Positions 18,086 to 27,346 of a stretch of 64,000 bases of DNA are shown here, piece by piece. The number at the start of each line of letters is the position of its first letter. Position 1 is the first letter of the stretch. Position numbers and translations under genes: made by a program. The notes below the pieces were generated by a model. It was not told the origin of the DNA. It saw only the letters and a program-made list of their open reading frames with translations, and did no database searches. The DNA is taken from NCBI GenBank assembly GCA_022792815.1, contig JAAWBS010000026.1:1-64000 (forward strand). Reading direction: 5' to 3'. Source of the DNA: Hungatella sp. Its GTDB lineage: Bacteria > Bacillota > Clostridia > Lachnospirales > Lachnospiraceae.

Positions 18086-19384
18086 TCAGGCGATCTCCCC
18101 TCTGTCTTTCTTAATCCTCTGGCCCAATGTCTTTCTGGGCACTGCCATATCCCGGTAGACGATCTCCGGTCCCCCTGTCTTATCCACCACCTCCTGTGTG
18201 ATGGTACAGATCCCGATGGTGTTATCCGAGGGTATCTCATACATCAGATCCATCATGGCAGATTCCATGATAGAGCGCAGGCCCCTGGCTCCGGTCTTTC
18301 GCTCCATGGCCAGTTTGGCGACGGCTCTCAGCGCCTCATCCTTGAACTCCAGCTTCACATCGTCCATCTCGAACAGCTTCTGGTACTGCTTCACCAGTGC
18401 GTTCTTCGGCTCCTTTAAGATACGCAGCAGCGCATCCTCTGTGAGAAGCTCCAGAGACACGGTCACCGGCACGCGTCCGATAAACTCCGGAATCAGCCCG
18501 AACTTGATCAGATCCTGGGGCTCCACCTGCTTTAAGAGCTTGTCGATGTCAGAAGCCTTCTTATCCACAACCTCCGCGTTAAAACCGATGGACCCTTTGC
18601 TGGTACGATTCTCGATGATCTTCTCCAGACCGTCAAAGGCACCTCCGCAGAGAAACAGGATATTGGTGGTATCGATCTGAAGAAGCTCCTGGTGGGGATG
18701 TTTTCTTCCCCCCTGAGGCGGAACGCTTGCCACAGTTCCCTCTAAGATCTTTAAAAGGGCCTGCTGCACCCCCTCACCGGACACGTCTCTGGTGATGGAT
18801 ACGTTCTCCGACTTCTTGGTAATCTTATCGATCTCATCGATGTAGATGATACCGTACTCGGCTTTATGGATGTCATAGTCTGCCGCCTGAATCAGCTTTA
18901 ACAGAATATTCTCCACGTCCTCGCCCACATAACCGGCCTCGGTCAAAGCCGTGGCATCGGCAATGGCAAAGGGCACATTGAGGATCTTGGCCAGGGTCTG
19001 GGCAAGATAGGTCTTGCCGGAACCGGTGGGCCCCAGCATAAGGATATTGCTCTTCTGGACATCCACATCCATATTCTTTCTGGTGGTGATCCTCTTGTAG
19101 TGATTGTAGACAGCCACAGACAACACCTTCTTCGCCTGGTCCTGCCCGATCACATAGTCATCTAAAAATGTCTTGATCTCCCTTGGTTTCAACAGGTTGA
19201 TCTCTCCCAACTCCTCGCTGACCGGCTCCTCGCCGTCCAGCTCCTCCTCCAGAATCTCCGCACACAGATCGATGCACTCGTCACAGATAAATACATTGTT
19301 GGTGCCTGCGATCAGCTTGCGTACCTGGTCCTGCGTTTTCCCGCAGAAAGAGCAGCGAATCTTATCATCCATTCTGCCCGGCAT
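18086..19384 (-). CDS. clpX: ClpX, ATP-binding unfoldase subunit of ClpXP
   Basis: A 432-residue AAA+ unfoldase that feeds substrates to ClpP. The N-terminal zinc-binding domain shows paired cysteines (CSFCGK and CDEC), Walker A is GPTGSGKTY and Walker [11 protein letters not shown]. The ClpP-docking loop (IGF type) is seen as GSIGFNAE. The frame extends upstream, but the ATG giving [15 protein letters not shown] follows an AGGTGGG site and matches family length. Directly downstream of clpP, in the typical tig-clpP-clpX-lon order. Confidence 0.96.
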   Translation of the reverse strand: MPGRMDDKIRCSFCGKTQDQVRKLIAGTNNVFICDECIDLCAEILEEELDGEEPVSEELGEINLLKPREIKTFLDDYVIGQDQAKKVLSVAVYNHYKRITTRKNMDVDVQKSNILMLGPTGSGKTYLAQTLAKILNVPFAIADATALTEAGYVGEDVENILLKLIQAADYDIHKAEYGIIYIDEIDKITKKSENVSITRDVSGEGVQQALLKILEGTVASVPPQGGRKHPHQELLQIDTTNILFLCGGAFDGLEKIIENRTSKGSIGFNAEVVDKKASDIDKLLKQVEPQDLIKFGLIPEFIGRVPVTVSLELLTEDALLRILKEPKNALVKQYQKLFEMDDVKLEFKDEALRAVAKLAMERKTGARGLRSIMESAMMDLMYEIPSDNTIGICTITQEVVDKTGGPEIVYRDMAVPRKTLGQRIKKDRGEIA

Positions 19385-19470
19385 CTTCCCACCTCGCTTT
19401 TTCTTCTTCTCCATCATCTCTTTTATGGGCCATCTCATAGGCCTCTGTAACCACCCTTCGATTCGGTCTG

Positions 19471-20052
19471 TCAGTGTTTCTCAAGAATCCCGTCGATTAA
19501 GCCGTAGGCCTTGGCTTCCTCGGCAGTCATATAGTTATCCCGCTCCGTATCCCTCTCGATCACTTCAATAGGCTGCCCTGTATTGGCAGCCAAAAGCTCA
19601 TTGAGCTTCTTCCGTGTCTGGAGGATCTTCTCCGCCACGATCTTGATCTCCGTGGCCTGACCCTTGGCGCCGCCCGACGGCTGATGGATCATCACCTCTG
19701 CGTTAGGCAGGGCAAAGCGTTTCCCCTTGGCGCCGCCTGCCAGAAGGAAGGCTCCCATGCTGGCAGCCATGCCGATGCAGACCGTGGACACGTCACACTT
19801 GATATAGTTCATGGTGTCATAGATAGCCATGCCCGCCGTCACGGAACCACCCGGGCTGTTGATATATAAGTTGATATCCTTGCCCGGATCCTCAGACTCC
19901 AGAAAAAGCAGCTGCGCCACGATCAGGCTGGCCGATACATCGCTTACCTCCTCGCCCAGAAAGATGATCCTCTCCTTCAAAAGGCGGGAATAGATATCAT
20001 AGGAGCGCTCGCCCCTGCTGGTCTGTTCAATGACATATGGTACTAAACTCAT
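19471..20052 (-). CDS. clpP: ClpP, serine protease subunit
   Basis: A 193-residue tetradecameric protease subunit. The catalytic triad is Ser98 in MAASMG, His123 in MIHQPSGG and Asp172 in ERDNYM. The start [19 protein letters not shown] is the family norm; the ATG lies seven bases after AGGAGG, while two further codons upstream (GTG AGG) belong to the ribosome site and are excluded. It partners with ClpX encoded next. Confidence 0.97.
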   Translation of the reverse strand: MSLVPYVIEQTSRGERSYDIYSRLLKERIIFLGEEVSDVSASLIVAQLLFLESEDPGKDINLYINSPGGSVTAGMAIYDTMNYIKCDVSTVCIGMAASMGAFLLAGGAKGKRFALPNAEVMIHQPSGGAKGQATEIKIVAEKILQTRKKLNELLAANTGQPIEVIERDTERDNYMTAEEAKAYGLIDGILEKH

Positions 20053-20102
20053 CCTCACTCCTCCTGTCCTATTGCTCCTGTTTTAAATACGATACAAACA
20101 CA

Positions 20103-20135
20103 AATTCTGAGTCTGACCCTGCCAGACCCAGAATT
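20103..20135 (-). terminator. Hairpin between tig and clpP
   Basis: AATTCTG...CAGAATT with an inner GTCTG/CAGAC pairing forms a hairpin just after the tig stop, followed by a T/G-rich stretch on the minus strand. It may be a leaky terminator separating tig from clpP. Confidence 0.5.
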
Positions 20136-20152
20136 CGTTTCTCTTCTGCTTT

Positions 20153-21439
20153 TTAAACCAGTTTTGCTTCTGCTACCAGGAAGTCCACGGCCTCCTGCAC
20201 TGCCAGGTCTTCCTTCATCTGCTCTAAACCTTCTTCTCCCATGCGCTCTCTCACCTGGGAAGCTTCCATCCGGTAAGTCTCAGCCATCTTCTGAAGCTCT
20301 TCTTCCAGGCGCTCGTCGGAGACCTGAATATTTTCTGTCTTCACCACGGTCTCTAAAACCAGTCTGGTGCGTATCGTCCTCTCAGCCTGGGGCCTTGTCT
20401 GCGCCTTCAGCTGATCCGGTGTCATACCGGTGTATTTCATATAGTCGCTAAAGGACATCCCCTGGCTCTGCATCCTGCGTGCATAGTCGTTGATCATGGT
20501 CTGAATCTGATATTCCACCATGGGCTCAGGAATATCCATGGAAGCGCCTTCCACTACCTTCTCCACCACCCGGTTCTCATTCTCTGTGGCGGCCTGTCTC
20601 TGTCTGGTCTCCAAAAGCTTTGCGCGGATGTCGGTCTTATATTCGTCCAGTGTCTCAAAATCGGAGACCTCTCCTGCAAACTCGTCGTTCAGCTCCGGAA
20701 GCTCCTTCTCTTTGATCTCTTTTACCGTCACTTTAAAGACAGCCGGTTTCCCTGCCAGATCCTTTGCATGGTACTCCTCGGGGAATGTGACGTTCACTTC
20801 ACACTCTTCTCCTATGTTCTTACCGATCAGCTGATCCTCAAAGGTATCGATAAAGGAGTGCGAACCGATAACCAGCTTATAGTCCTCCGCCTTGCCTCCC
20901 TCAAAAGCCTTGCCGTCCACAAATCCCTCGAAGTCGATGACCGTCTCATCGCCGTCTGCCACCGGTCTGTCCTCCACGGTCAGAAGTCTGGCGTTCTGGT
21001 TCTGCACCCGCTCAAGCTCCTTCTCCACATCCTCGTCGCTTACCTCGGCAACCGCCTTCTCCACCTCGACACCCTTGTATTCTCCTAATGTCACCTCCGG
21101 CTTCACAGCTACTGTAGCCGTGTAGATAAAGGGCTTACCCTTCTCAATCTGCACCAGATCGATCTCCGGTCTGGACACGATGTCCAGCTTACTCTCATCG
21201 GCAGCGTCACCGTAGGTGGCATCCAACACAATATTAGCCGCCTCCTCGTAAAATACCTCTAAGCCATACATCTTCTCTATCATAGCCATAGAGGCCTTCC
21301 CTTTGCGGAAACCCGGAATGGAAAAGCGGCCTTTGTTTTTATTATATGCAGTCTTAATCGCCTCTTCAAACTGCTCCGCCGGCACCTCTACGGTAAGCTT
21401 CGCCATGTTCTTCTCTAAATTCTCTACCTGTAAACTCAT
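20153..21439 (-). CDS. tig: Trigger factor, ribosome-associated chaperone and PPIase
   Basis: A 428-residue protein that binds nascent chains at the ribosome exit. The N-terminal ribosome-binding domain carries FSIPGFRKGKAS, the signature loop G-F-R-x-G-K. A central FKBP-type domain (about residues 155-245) and a helical C-terminal chaperone domain follow. Length is typical. It heads the tig-clpP-clpX-lon-engB group and has its own sigma-A promoter. Confidence 0.96.
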   Translation of the reverse strand: MSLQVENLEKNMAKLTVEVPAEQFEEAIKTAYNKNKGRFSIPGFRKGKASMAMIEKMYGLEVFYEEAANIVLDATYGDAADESKLDIVSRPEIDLVQIEKGKPFIYTATVAVKPEVTLGEYKGVEVEKAVAEVSDEDVEKELERVQNQNARLLTVEDRPVADGDETVIDFEGFVDGKAFEGGKAEDYKLVIGSHSFIDTFEDQLIGKNIGEECEVNVTFPEEYHAKDLAGKPAVFKVTVKEIKEKELPELNDEFAGEVSDFETLDEYKTDIRAKLLETRQRQAATENENRVVEKVVEGASMDIPEPMVEYQIQTMINDYARRMQSQGMSFSDYMKYTGMTPDQLKAQTRPQAERTIRTRLVLETVVKTENIQVSDERLEEELQKMAETYRMEASQVRERMGEEGLEQMKEDLAVQEAVDFLVAEAKLV

Positions 21440-21506
21440 GCTATCGGTTCCTCCTTAATCGATATGTGAATCGCCTGCTCCACTGGGCGCTACACTTCAA
21501 TTTAGC

Positions 21507-21535
21507 ATTATAGCATAGGTTTTGGGGAAATACAA
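21507..21535 (-). promoter_or_regulatory. Promoter of tig
   Basis: TTGTAT (21530-21535), 17-bp spacer, TATAAT (21507-21512) on the minus strand, about 65 bases upstream of the tig start. No CIRCE or CtsR-like repeat was noticed. Confidence 0.75.
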
Positions 21536-21697
21536 GATTGGGAATGGGATTTTTGGTTACTGTTTTTAGGGGAATGGAGTGCCTGTGGAGAATCAAGTTT
21601 TTGTTGAATAATCCCGGAATGGATTGTATAGTTATAGAAGATGAAAGAGCAGTCCTGCAACTGCCTAATTATGACAACAATCTAAAAGGAGACTCCC

Positions 21698-22150
21698 ATG
21701 GAAATCGAACGCAAATACCTGGTGGCCGCACTGCCCCCAAACTACCAGTCCTACCCGTCCCGCGCCATCGAACAGGCCTATCTGTGCACAGAACCCGTGG
21801 TCCGGATTCGAAAAGAGGATGGGGAATACTATCTCACCTACAAATCCAAAGGCCTTCTGGAGCGCGAGGAGTACAATCTCCCACTGACCAAAGAGGCCTA
21901 TGAGCATCTTCTCCCAAAAGCCGACGGCAGGATTCTGACTAAGCGCCGTTACCGGATTCCCATAGAAGGCACCGCCCTCACCGTCGAGCTGGATCTCTTC
22001 TCTGGTGCCTATGAGGGGCTTCAATTGGCTGAGGTAGAATTCGATACAAGGCAGGCGGCCGAACAGTTCGTCCCTCCTGACTGGTTCGGAAAAGATGTGA
22101 CCTTCTCCGGCGAATACCAGAACAGCCGTCTGGCACTGAAAGACCGGTAA
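21698..22150 (+). CDS. CYTH domain protein
   Basis: A 150-residue protein whose start MEIERKYLV is the ExExK motif of the CYTH (CyaB/thiamine triphosphatase) tunnel fold. Alternating charged strands follow, including VRIRKEDGEYYLTYKSKG and a late E-V-E-F strand. Members bind divalent metal and hydrolyse triphosphates such as tripolyphosphate or thiamine triphosphate; the substrate here is unknown. AAGGAG precedes the ATG by six bases. The gene stands alone and faces the DUF1292 gene across a shared terminator. Confidence 0.9.
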   Translation: MEIERKYLVAALPPNYQSYPSRAIEQAYLCTEPVVRIRKEDGEYYLTYKSKGLLEREEYNLPLTKEAYEHLLPKADGRILTKRRYRIPIEGTALTVELDLFSGAYEGLQLAEVEFDTRQAAEQFVPPDWFGKDVTFSGEYQNSRLALKDR

Positions 22151-22154
22151 ACTC

Positions 22155-22218
22155 AAAAAAGAACAGATCTGGCGGAAGGAGAATTCTTTTTTATTCCCTT
22201 GTCGGTCTGCTCTTTTTT
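22155..22218. terminator. Shared terminator between convergent genes
   Basis: AAAAAAGA-A-CAGA pairs with TCTG-C-TCTTTTTT around a roughly 38-base loop. Because both arms end in A/T tracts it can stop the CYTH gene on the plus strand and the DUF1292 gene on the minus strand. Confidence 0.6.
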
Positions 22219-22243
22219 ATTGATTCTGCCGGCGCAGTCTTGG

Positions 22244-22570
22244 TTACTCCAGGTCTCCCAGCTCATCCTCCCCGATCAGCTCGTCATACTCCTGGGCATC
22301 CAGAAGCTCGTCAAATGCATCGGCCACGATCTCATACTCCTCGTCGTCCTCGATGTTGTCCAGATACGGCTCCCCGTCCTCCGGCTCATAATAGCGGTAG
22401 AGATAGACTTCTCCCTCCTCGGCCTCCGCACCGTCCATGGGAAGCAGCGCGATGTAGTCCCTTCCTCCGGCCTCGAAGATGGTGAGAACCACACACTCCA
22501 CCTCACTGCCGTCATCCATATCCAGGGTGACCGTCATCTCTTCCTGGGGTTCCATATTATCATTTGCCAT
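22244..22570 (-). CDS. DUF1292 family protein
   Basis: A very acidic 108-residue protein. The core MTVTLDMDDGSEVECVVLTI and the block YIALLPMDG...EGEVYLYRY match the DUF1292 family (YrzB-like), which is widespread in Firmicutes and of unknown function. The C-terminal 35 residues are almost all Asp/Glu and helix formers. In many genomes this family lies near the Holliday-junction resolvase RuvX; that gene is not in this window. Confidence 0.85.
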   Translation of the reverse strand: MANDNMEPQEEMTVTLDMDDGSEVECVVLTIFEAGGRDYIALLPMDGAEAEEGEVYLYRYYEPEDGEPYLDNIEDDEEYEIVADAFDELLDAQEYDELIGEDELGDLE

Positions 22571-22661
22571 AACCGTTGTTCCTCTCTTTTCTCAAAATGG
22601 GGATTTCCTCAGTTCCAATGTAGCAGAATCCTGATGGAAACGCAAGGACTTTCTTCAGAAT

Positions 22662-23198
22662 CTAATATTCAATCCCTTCCCTCGCTCCCACCCCCAGATC
22701 ATAGGGATGCTTCCTCTTGCACACCTCCGACACATAATCCGCCGACTCCAGCAGTTTCTCCGACGGGTCTCTCCCGGTCATCACCACCTCCAGCCCGTCT
22801 GGTCTTTCCCTCAAGGCATTCAAAAGCTCCCTCTCCGGGACGAGATCATACCTGCATGCCGCCATGATCTCGTCCAGAAGGATCACATCAAACCGCTCCC
22901 TCACCCCCTCCTCCCAGGCTTCCCGAAACAGTTTCCCGTAGTACTCCCTTGCCTCCCTCTTCTGTTCCTCCGTCATCTGAAAAAAGAATCCAAAGCTCTT
23001 CTCGCAGGGTTTCAGCCGGATCCCCGGAATCCGTCTCAAAACCGACACCTCCCCGGAATCGTCTGTCTTCAAAAAGCGTACAATGAGCACTCTCTTCCCT
23101 CTCCCTGCCGCCCTCACGGCCAGCCCCAGCGCCGCCGTCGTCTTCCCCTTCCCGTCCCCACAATAAATATGCACCAATCCCCGTTTCTTCTCTGTCAT
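22662..23198 (-). CDS. cobO: Cob(I)yrinic acid a,c-diamide adenosyltransferase
   Basis: A 178-residue CobA/CobO-type ATP:corrinoid adenosyltransferase that attaches the adenosyl group to cobalamin precursors. The P-loop IYCGDGKGKTT at residues 11-21 is the variant typical of this family, and ILLDEI is the Walker B region. The frame is open about 40 codons upstream, but the ATG at 23198 has a GGAGGAAGGG ribosome site and gives normal length. No other cobalamin gene is in the window, so it probably serves salvage. No B12 riboswitch was recognised upstream. Confidence 0.9.
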   Translation of the reverse strand: MTEKKRGLVHIYCGDGKGKTTAALGLAVRAAGRGKRVLIVRFLKTDDSGEVSVLRRIPGIRLKPCEKSFGFFFQMTEEQKREAREYYGKLFREAWEEGVRERFDVILLDEIMAACRYDLVPERELLNALRERPDGLEVVMTGRDPSEKLLESADYVSEVCKRKHPYDLGVGAREGIEY

Positions 23199-23275
23199 CC
23201 CTTCCTCCCCTCCCATATCCTCCAAATCAGCCGACCCATTCCGGGATTTGCAGCATTTCGCGGGAAAATATGGCC

Positions 23276-23389
23276 GAATCTTCTGACCATAGAAGCCAGG
23301 GCCCTCTGCCCGCATGTTTTCTGCTCTGCCGGGCTCGGCTCAAGACCCGACATACCAGACTCTGTACGGAATATATAGTCAGAAGATTC
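23276..23389 (-). repeat. 12-bp perfect inverted repeats flanking a structured gap
   Basis: GAATCTTCTGAC (23276-23287) and its exact complement (23378-23389) enclose about 90 bases between the helicase stop and cobO. The enclosed region has its own GC-rich pairing (GCCGGGCTCGGC). In RNA it would form a large closed structure. No known RNA family was recognised. Confidence 0.6.
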
Positions 23390-25234
23390 TCACGGCCTTT
23401 TCTCCCTCACTCCCTCCAAATACTCCTCGATAAACCGTGACCTCTCCTGCTTCTTCCCGTACCGCTCCCCCACATAGCACACATGGAGCCGCTCCTTGGC
23501 CCTGGTCATGGCCACATAAAACATCCGGCGCTCCTCCTCGATATCCGCATCCAGAACCGCCTTTTTGTGAGGCGTGATCCCCTCATTGGCATCCAGGATA
23601 TAGACGATCTTAAACTCCAGCCCTTTAGAACTGTGCATGGTCATCAGGGATACCCCTTTCGGAGCCGCTTTCTGCGCCTGTGCCTGCTCTCTCAGCCGCC
23701 TTTTATACTCCTCCATATGGCCAAACCACTCCTCCGTGGTCTTAAATCCCGCCGCACTCTCCCCCAGCTGATCCAGAACCTCCAGAAGCTCCTCCGGTTT
23801 CATGCGGCGGAACCGGGCGTACTCCTTTATGTAATCGTCATACCCCACGCCTTTTCGAATATAGTTGACTGCCGCTGCCGGCGGCATATCCCTCAGCATG
23901 GAAAGATCATCTTCCAGCTTCTCGATCCGCTCCACCATCCATCCCTTGTCCTGGTAGAAGGATTTCACCCTGTCCCAGGACACCACGGTGTCCTCCAGAG
24001 CATCCCTGCTCACATACCGGTTGGGCCGATTGATAATCTGCAGGACATTGCTCCGCTTCCGGTCCCCTGCCGCTGCCCGGATATAGCAGAATACATTCTG
24101 GGAGATCCAGTGCTCATAGAGATTGGGCAGAGAATCCTTCATGGTAAACGGAATATTGTACTCCATCAGCTTCTCGATCATCAGCCTGGGATTTAGATTG
24201 GTCCGATACAGGACCGCCATATCCTCCAGACGATACCCGGCCTTCCCGTAGTCTATCATCTCCTCCACGATCCTGAGCGTCTCCTGCCGGGGATCCGCGC
24301 TCATACAGGTGACCACCGGCTTCCCCGGCCCCTTGGCTGCGGTCAGCTTCTTCTCGTACCGCTTGGTATTGCAGCTGATGAGAACCGACGCCGTGTCCAC
24401 GATCTCCCTGGTGGAGCGGTAATTCGTCCCCAGAAGCACAGTCTTTGCCTGGGGATAATCTTTTGTGAATCCCAACATGATCTCCGGCTTTGCCCCCCGA
24501 AACCGATACACCGACTGGTCGTCGTCCCCCACAATAAACAGGTTATTGCGGGGCAGCGCCAGCATCTTCACGATCTCATACTGGACCTTATTGATGTCCT
24601 GAAACTCGTCGATCAAAATATACTGAAACTTATTCTGCCACGCCCCGAGGATATCCTTTCTCTGGACAAACAGCTGATGGCACATGACCAGCATATCGTC
24701 AAAATCAAGAAGCCCTGCCCTGCGCATCCGCTCCTCATACCCCTGGTACAATTTCTTGAATACTTCCTCCGAACAGTTCCGGGAGTAATAGTGATCCAGG
24801 TTCATCATCTCGCTTTTCACAAACCCGATCTCCCCCAGCACGGCGGAGACAAACTCGTGCTCATCCTCGATCTCCAGCCCGTACTGTTCGATCATCTCCC
24901 GGACATACCGAACCCTCTGATCCTCCCGGACGATGTCCGAAGCCTGATACCGATAAGCATATTTCAATATCGTAAAGAAAATAGAGTGGAAGGTGCCGAA
25001 GCTGACTCTCGTACTCCTTCCCTCCATCAGAGCGGTAAACCGCTCCTGCATCTCCCTGGCCGCCGCCCTGGTAAAGGTGATCACCAGGATATGCCCAGGG
25101 TCAACGCCCTTCTCAATCAAATTCTTAGTTCTGTGGGTGATCACCGTAGTCTTACCCGACCCCGGCCCCGCCAAAACCATCATAGGCCCATCGATATGAT
25201 TGACCGCCTCCTCCTGGGAGGGATTAAATGCCAT
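23390..25234 (-). CDS. UvrD/PcrA-like superfamily 1A helicase
   Basis: A 614-residue ATP-dependent 3'-5' DNA helicase. Walker A AGPGSGKTT is at residues 22-30, motif II reads LIDEFQDIN, motif III GDDDQSVYRFRGA and motif VI VAMTRAKERLHVCY. It is shorter than PcrA/UvrD (about 720-750 residues), with compact 1B/2B regions. It is a second, lineage-type SF1A helicase rather than PcrA itself, probably with a role in repair. The start follows the SHOCT gene's stop by three bases, so they form one unit. Confidence 0.9.
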   Translation of the reverse strand: MAFNPSQEEAVNHIDGPMMVLAGPGSGKTTVITHRTKNLIEKGVDPGHILVITFTRAAAREMQERFTALMEGRSTRVSFGTFHSIFFTILKYAYRYQASDIVREDQRVRYVREMIEQYGLEIEDEHEFVSAVLGEIGFVKSEMMNLDHYYSRNCSEEVFKKLYQGYEERMRRAGLLDFDDMLVMCHQLFVQRKDILGAWQNKFQYILIDEFQDINKVQYEIVKMLALPRNNLFIVGDDDQSVYRFRGAKPEIMLGFTKDYPQAKTVLLGTNYRSTREIVDTASVLISCNTKRYEKKLTAAKGPGKPVVTCMSADPRQETLRIVEEMIDYGKAGYRLEDMAVLYRTNLNPRLMIEKLMEYNIPFTMKDSLPNLYEHWISQNVFCYIRAAAGDRKRSNVLQIINRPNRYVSRDALEDTVVSWDRVKSFYQDKGWMVERIEKLEDDLSMLRDMPPAAAVNYIRKGVGYDDYIKEYARFRRMKPEELLEVLDQLGESAAGFKTTEEWFGHMEEYKRRLREQAQAQKAAPKGVSLMTMHSSKGLEFKIVYILDANEGITPHKKAVLDADIEEERRMFYVAMTRAKERLHVCYVGERYGKKQERSRFIEEYLEGVREKRP

Positions 25235-25237
25235 AAA

Positions 25238-25636
25238 TCAAAGCTCCTCCAATATCTGTTTTCTCTTCGCCTCATACTCCTCGGCAGTGATGAGCCCTTT
25301 CTCATATAGATCTTTCACTTCCTCCAGCCGCAAAGACGCCTTTCCGGGCTCATACTCCTCTCCTTTCTCTGCCTCCCCCGTCTTACCGCCGCTCTCTGTC
25401 TCCCCCACATCCCGATCCTCAATCATGATCTCATGGCTAAAGACCCCTTTATCCGTAAACACATTGAGCCCGTGCATCACCGTAATTCCGACTGCCACCA
25501 GGGTCCACAAAATCCCGAAAGCCCCGGCCATGGGAATCACCACCGACAGGCCGATCACGCTCATGACCAGCCCCACCACAAACCCCAAAGCCGACTGCCC
25601 CTTGCCGGGCTTCATCCTAATCCGTCTGTCCGCCAC
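25238..25636 (-). CDS. Small membrane protein with C-terminal SHOCT motif
   Basis: A 132-residue protein with a basic N-terminus, two hydrophobic segments (about residues 15-35 and 38-55), a charged linker and a C-terminal SHOCT-like helix pair (VKDLYEKGLITAEEYEAKRKQILEEL in part). SHOCT motifs are short oligomerisation elements of unknown role. A GTG start with AGGAG nine bases upstream is likely. It is immediately followed by the helicase gene; a functional link is not obvious. Confidence 0.8.
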   Translation of the reverse strand: MADRRIRMKPGKGQSALGFVVGLVMSVIGLSVVIPMAGAFGILWTLVAVGITVMHGLNVFTDKGVFSHEIMIEDRDVGETESGGKTGEAEKGEEYEPGKASLRLEEVKDLYEKGLITAEEYEAKRKQILEEL

Positions 25637-25677
25637 CTCTCGCCGCTCCTTTCCCTATCTAAAACATTAGGCGTTTG

Positions 25678-25754
25678 CGAAACTCGAAACTTAGCTGAAT
25701 ATTCTCTCAGCTTCGACTTTCGTGATCCCCTTCCTATTCCCAAGAAAGAAGGGG
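25678..25754. repeat. Two adjacent inverted repeats after gltX
   Basis: First dyad 25678-25722: CGAAA-C-TCGA and AGCTGA pair with TCAGCT, TCGA-C-TTTCG around an 8-base loop. Second dyad 25727-25754: CCCCTTC with GAAGGGG. They lie between gltX and the SHOCT gene; neither has a good T tract, so a classical terminator is not certain. Confidence 0.5.
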
Positions 25755-25789
25755 CAGGCCGCCTTTTATGCCGTCCCACCCCCATAATA

Positions 25790-27253
25790 TCATCCCTGGT
25801 TCAACATCCCGATCCCCTTTTGGATCCTTCTTAAAGACTCCTCTTTTCCCAGAACCTCCATGATCTCCGTGGCTCCCGCCGGTGTCATCTGTTTGCCTGA
25901 CACAGCCGTGCGCACCGGCCACATCACATAGCCCGTCTTCACGCCCTTATCCGACACATACTTGGCCAGCGTCTCATACAGAGCATCATTGGAATAATCC
26001 TCCTGAGCCTCCAGAAGAGGAAGCACATCCTTAAGCACCTCCAGAGAAGTCTCCCTTGTGGACTTCATCTTCTTGTGGACATACATCTCCGGATCATACT
26101 CCGGCAGAGTCTCGAAGAAATCAATATGTCCCGCGATATCAGGAAATACCTCGATCCTGGTCTTCACCATGGCCCCGATCTTGCGCAAATCCAGATCCTT
26201 TTTGATCACCTGCCGGATATAGGGCTCTGCCATGTCATAGAACTTCTCAAACTCCATGGCCTTTAAGTACTCGCCGTTCATCCACTTTAGCTTGGTCACG
26301 TCAAACACCGCCGGAGACTTGCTCATATGGCGGTAGTCAAAAGCCTCCACCAGCTCCTCCAGGGAGAAGATCTCACGGTTGTCCTCCGGCGACCAGCCCA
26401 GAAGCGCCACATAGTTGACCACAGCCTCGGAGACAAAGCCCTGCTCGATCAGGTCCTCATAGGAGGAATGGCCGCTTCTCTTGCTCAGCTTCTTGTGCTC
26501 CTCGTTGGTGATCAGAGGGCAGTGGACATAGACCGGAACCTCCCACCCAAAGGCATCATAGAGACGGTTGTACTTGGGGGAGGAGGACAGGTATTCATTG
26601 CCCCGCACCACATGGGTGATGCCCATGAGATGGTCATCTACCACATTGGCAAAATTATAGGTGGGATAGCCGTCAGACTTGATGAGAACCATGTCGTCCA
26701 GCTCCGAGTTATCCACAGTGATGTCGCCGTAGATGTCGTCGTGGAAGGTGGTTGTCCCATCCACAGGGTTATTTTGACGGATCACATAGGGGACTCCGGC
26801 ATCCAGGTTGGCCTGGATCTCCTCACGGGTCAGGTGCAGGCAGTGCTTGTCATAGGTCATGATCTCCTCACTGTTCACCGTCTTTTTCAGGGAGTTTAAC
26901 CGCTCCTGGGTACAGAAACAGTAGTATGCCTCCCCCTTCTCGATCAGCTTCTTCGCGTATTCCAGATAGATGCCGGCAGCCTGACGCTCACTCTGCACAT
27001 AGGGTCCCACACCCCCGTCCTTGTCCGGACCCTCGTCGTGAATCAGGCCTGTCTTCTCCAGGGTCCTGTAAATGATCTCCGTGGCGCCCTCCACGAAGCG
27101 CTCCTGGTCCGTGTCCTCGATGCGCAGAAGGAAATCGCCCCCTTCATGCTTGGCGATCAGGTATGCGTAAAGTGCTGTCCTCAAGTTGCCTACATGCATC
27201 CGCCCTGTGGGGCTTGGCGCGTATCTTGTTCTCACTTTATGTTGATCGTTCAT
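25790..27253 (-). CDS. gltX: Glutamyl-tRNA synthetase
   Basis: A 487-residue class I synthetase that charges tRNA-Glu (and perhaps tRNA-Gln in organisms using GatCAB). The start region [20 protein letters not shown] carries the HIGH-type motif as HVGN, and KLSKRSG is the KMSKS-type loop. Length matches bacterial GltX. It has its own promoter and stands alone between mgtE and the SHOCT gene. Confidence 0.97.
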   Translation of the reverse strand: MNDQHKVRTRYAPSPTGRMHVGNLRTALYAYLIAKHEGGDFLLRIEDTDQERFVEGATEIIYRTLEKTGLIHDEGPDKDGGVGPYVQSERQAAGIYLEYAKKLIEKGEAYYCFCTQERLNSLKKTVNSEEIMTYDKHCLHLTREEIQANLDAGVPYVIRQNNPVDGTTTFHDDIYGDITVDNSELDDMVLIKSDGYPTYNFANVVDDHLMGITHVVRGNEYLSSSPKYNRLYDAFGWEVPVYVHCPLITNEEHKKLSKRSGHSSYEDLIEQGFVSEAVVNYVALLGWSPEDNREIFSLEELVEAFDYRHMSKSPAVFDVTKLKWMNGEYLKAMEFEKFYDMAEPYIRQVIKKDLDLRKIGAMVKTRIEVFPDIAGHIDFFETLPEYDPEMYVHKKMKSTRETSLEVLKDVLPLLEAQEDYSNDALYETLAKYVSDKGVKTGYVMWPVRTAVSGKQMTPAGATEIMEVLGKEESLRRIQKGIGMLNQG

Positions 27254-27287
27254 AATATTCTTTGCTCCTGTTCGTTTTGCTGTGTCT

Positions 27288-27316
27288 AGTATACTATCAA
27301 TCTGTAGTATTTACAA
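27288..27316 (-). promoter_or_regulatory. Promoter of gltX
   Basis: TTGTAA (27311-27316), 17-bp spacer and TATACT (27288-27293) on the minus strand. The short leader has no T-box features. Confidence 0.75.
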
Positions 27317-27346
27317 CCCAAACTTTCCGCTCCCCGTCCCCCTGTC

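Noticed and set aside
23199-23389. Cobalamin riboswitch upstream of cobO
   Set aside because: No B12-box-like sequence or the usual core was found; only inverted repeats are present.
27254-27346. T-box leader before gltX
   Set aside because: The leader is too short and has no antiterminator or GGTGGTACCGCG-like sequence.
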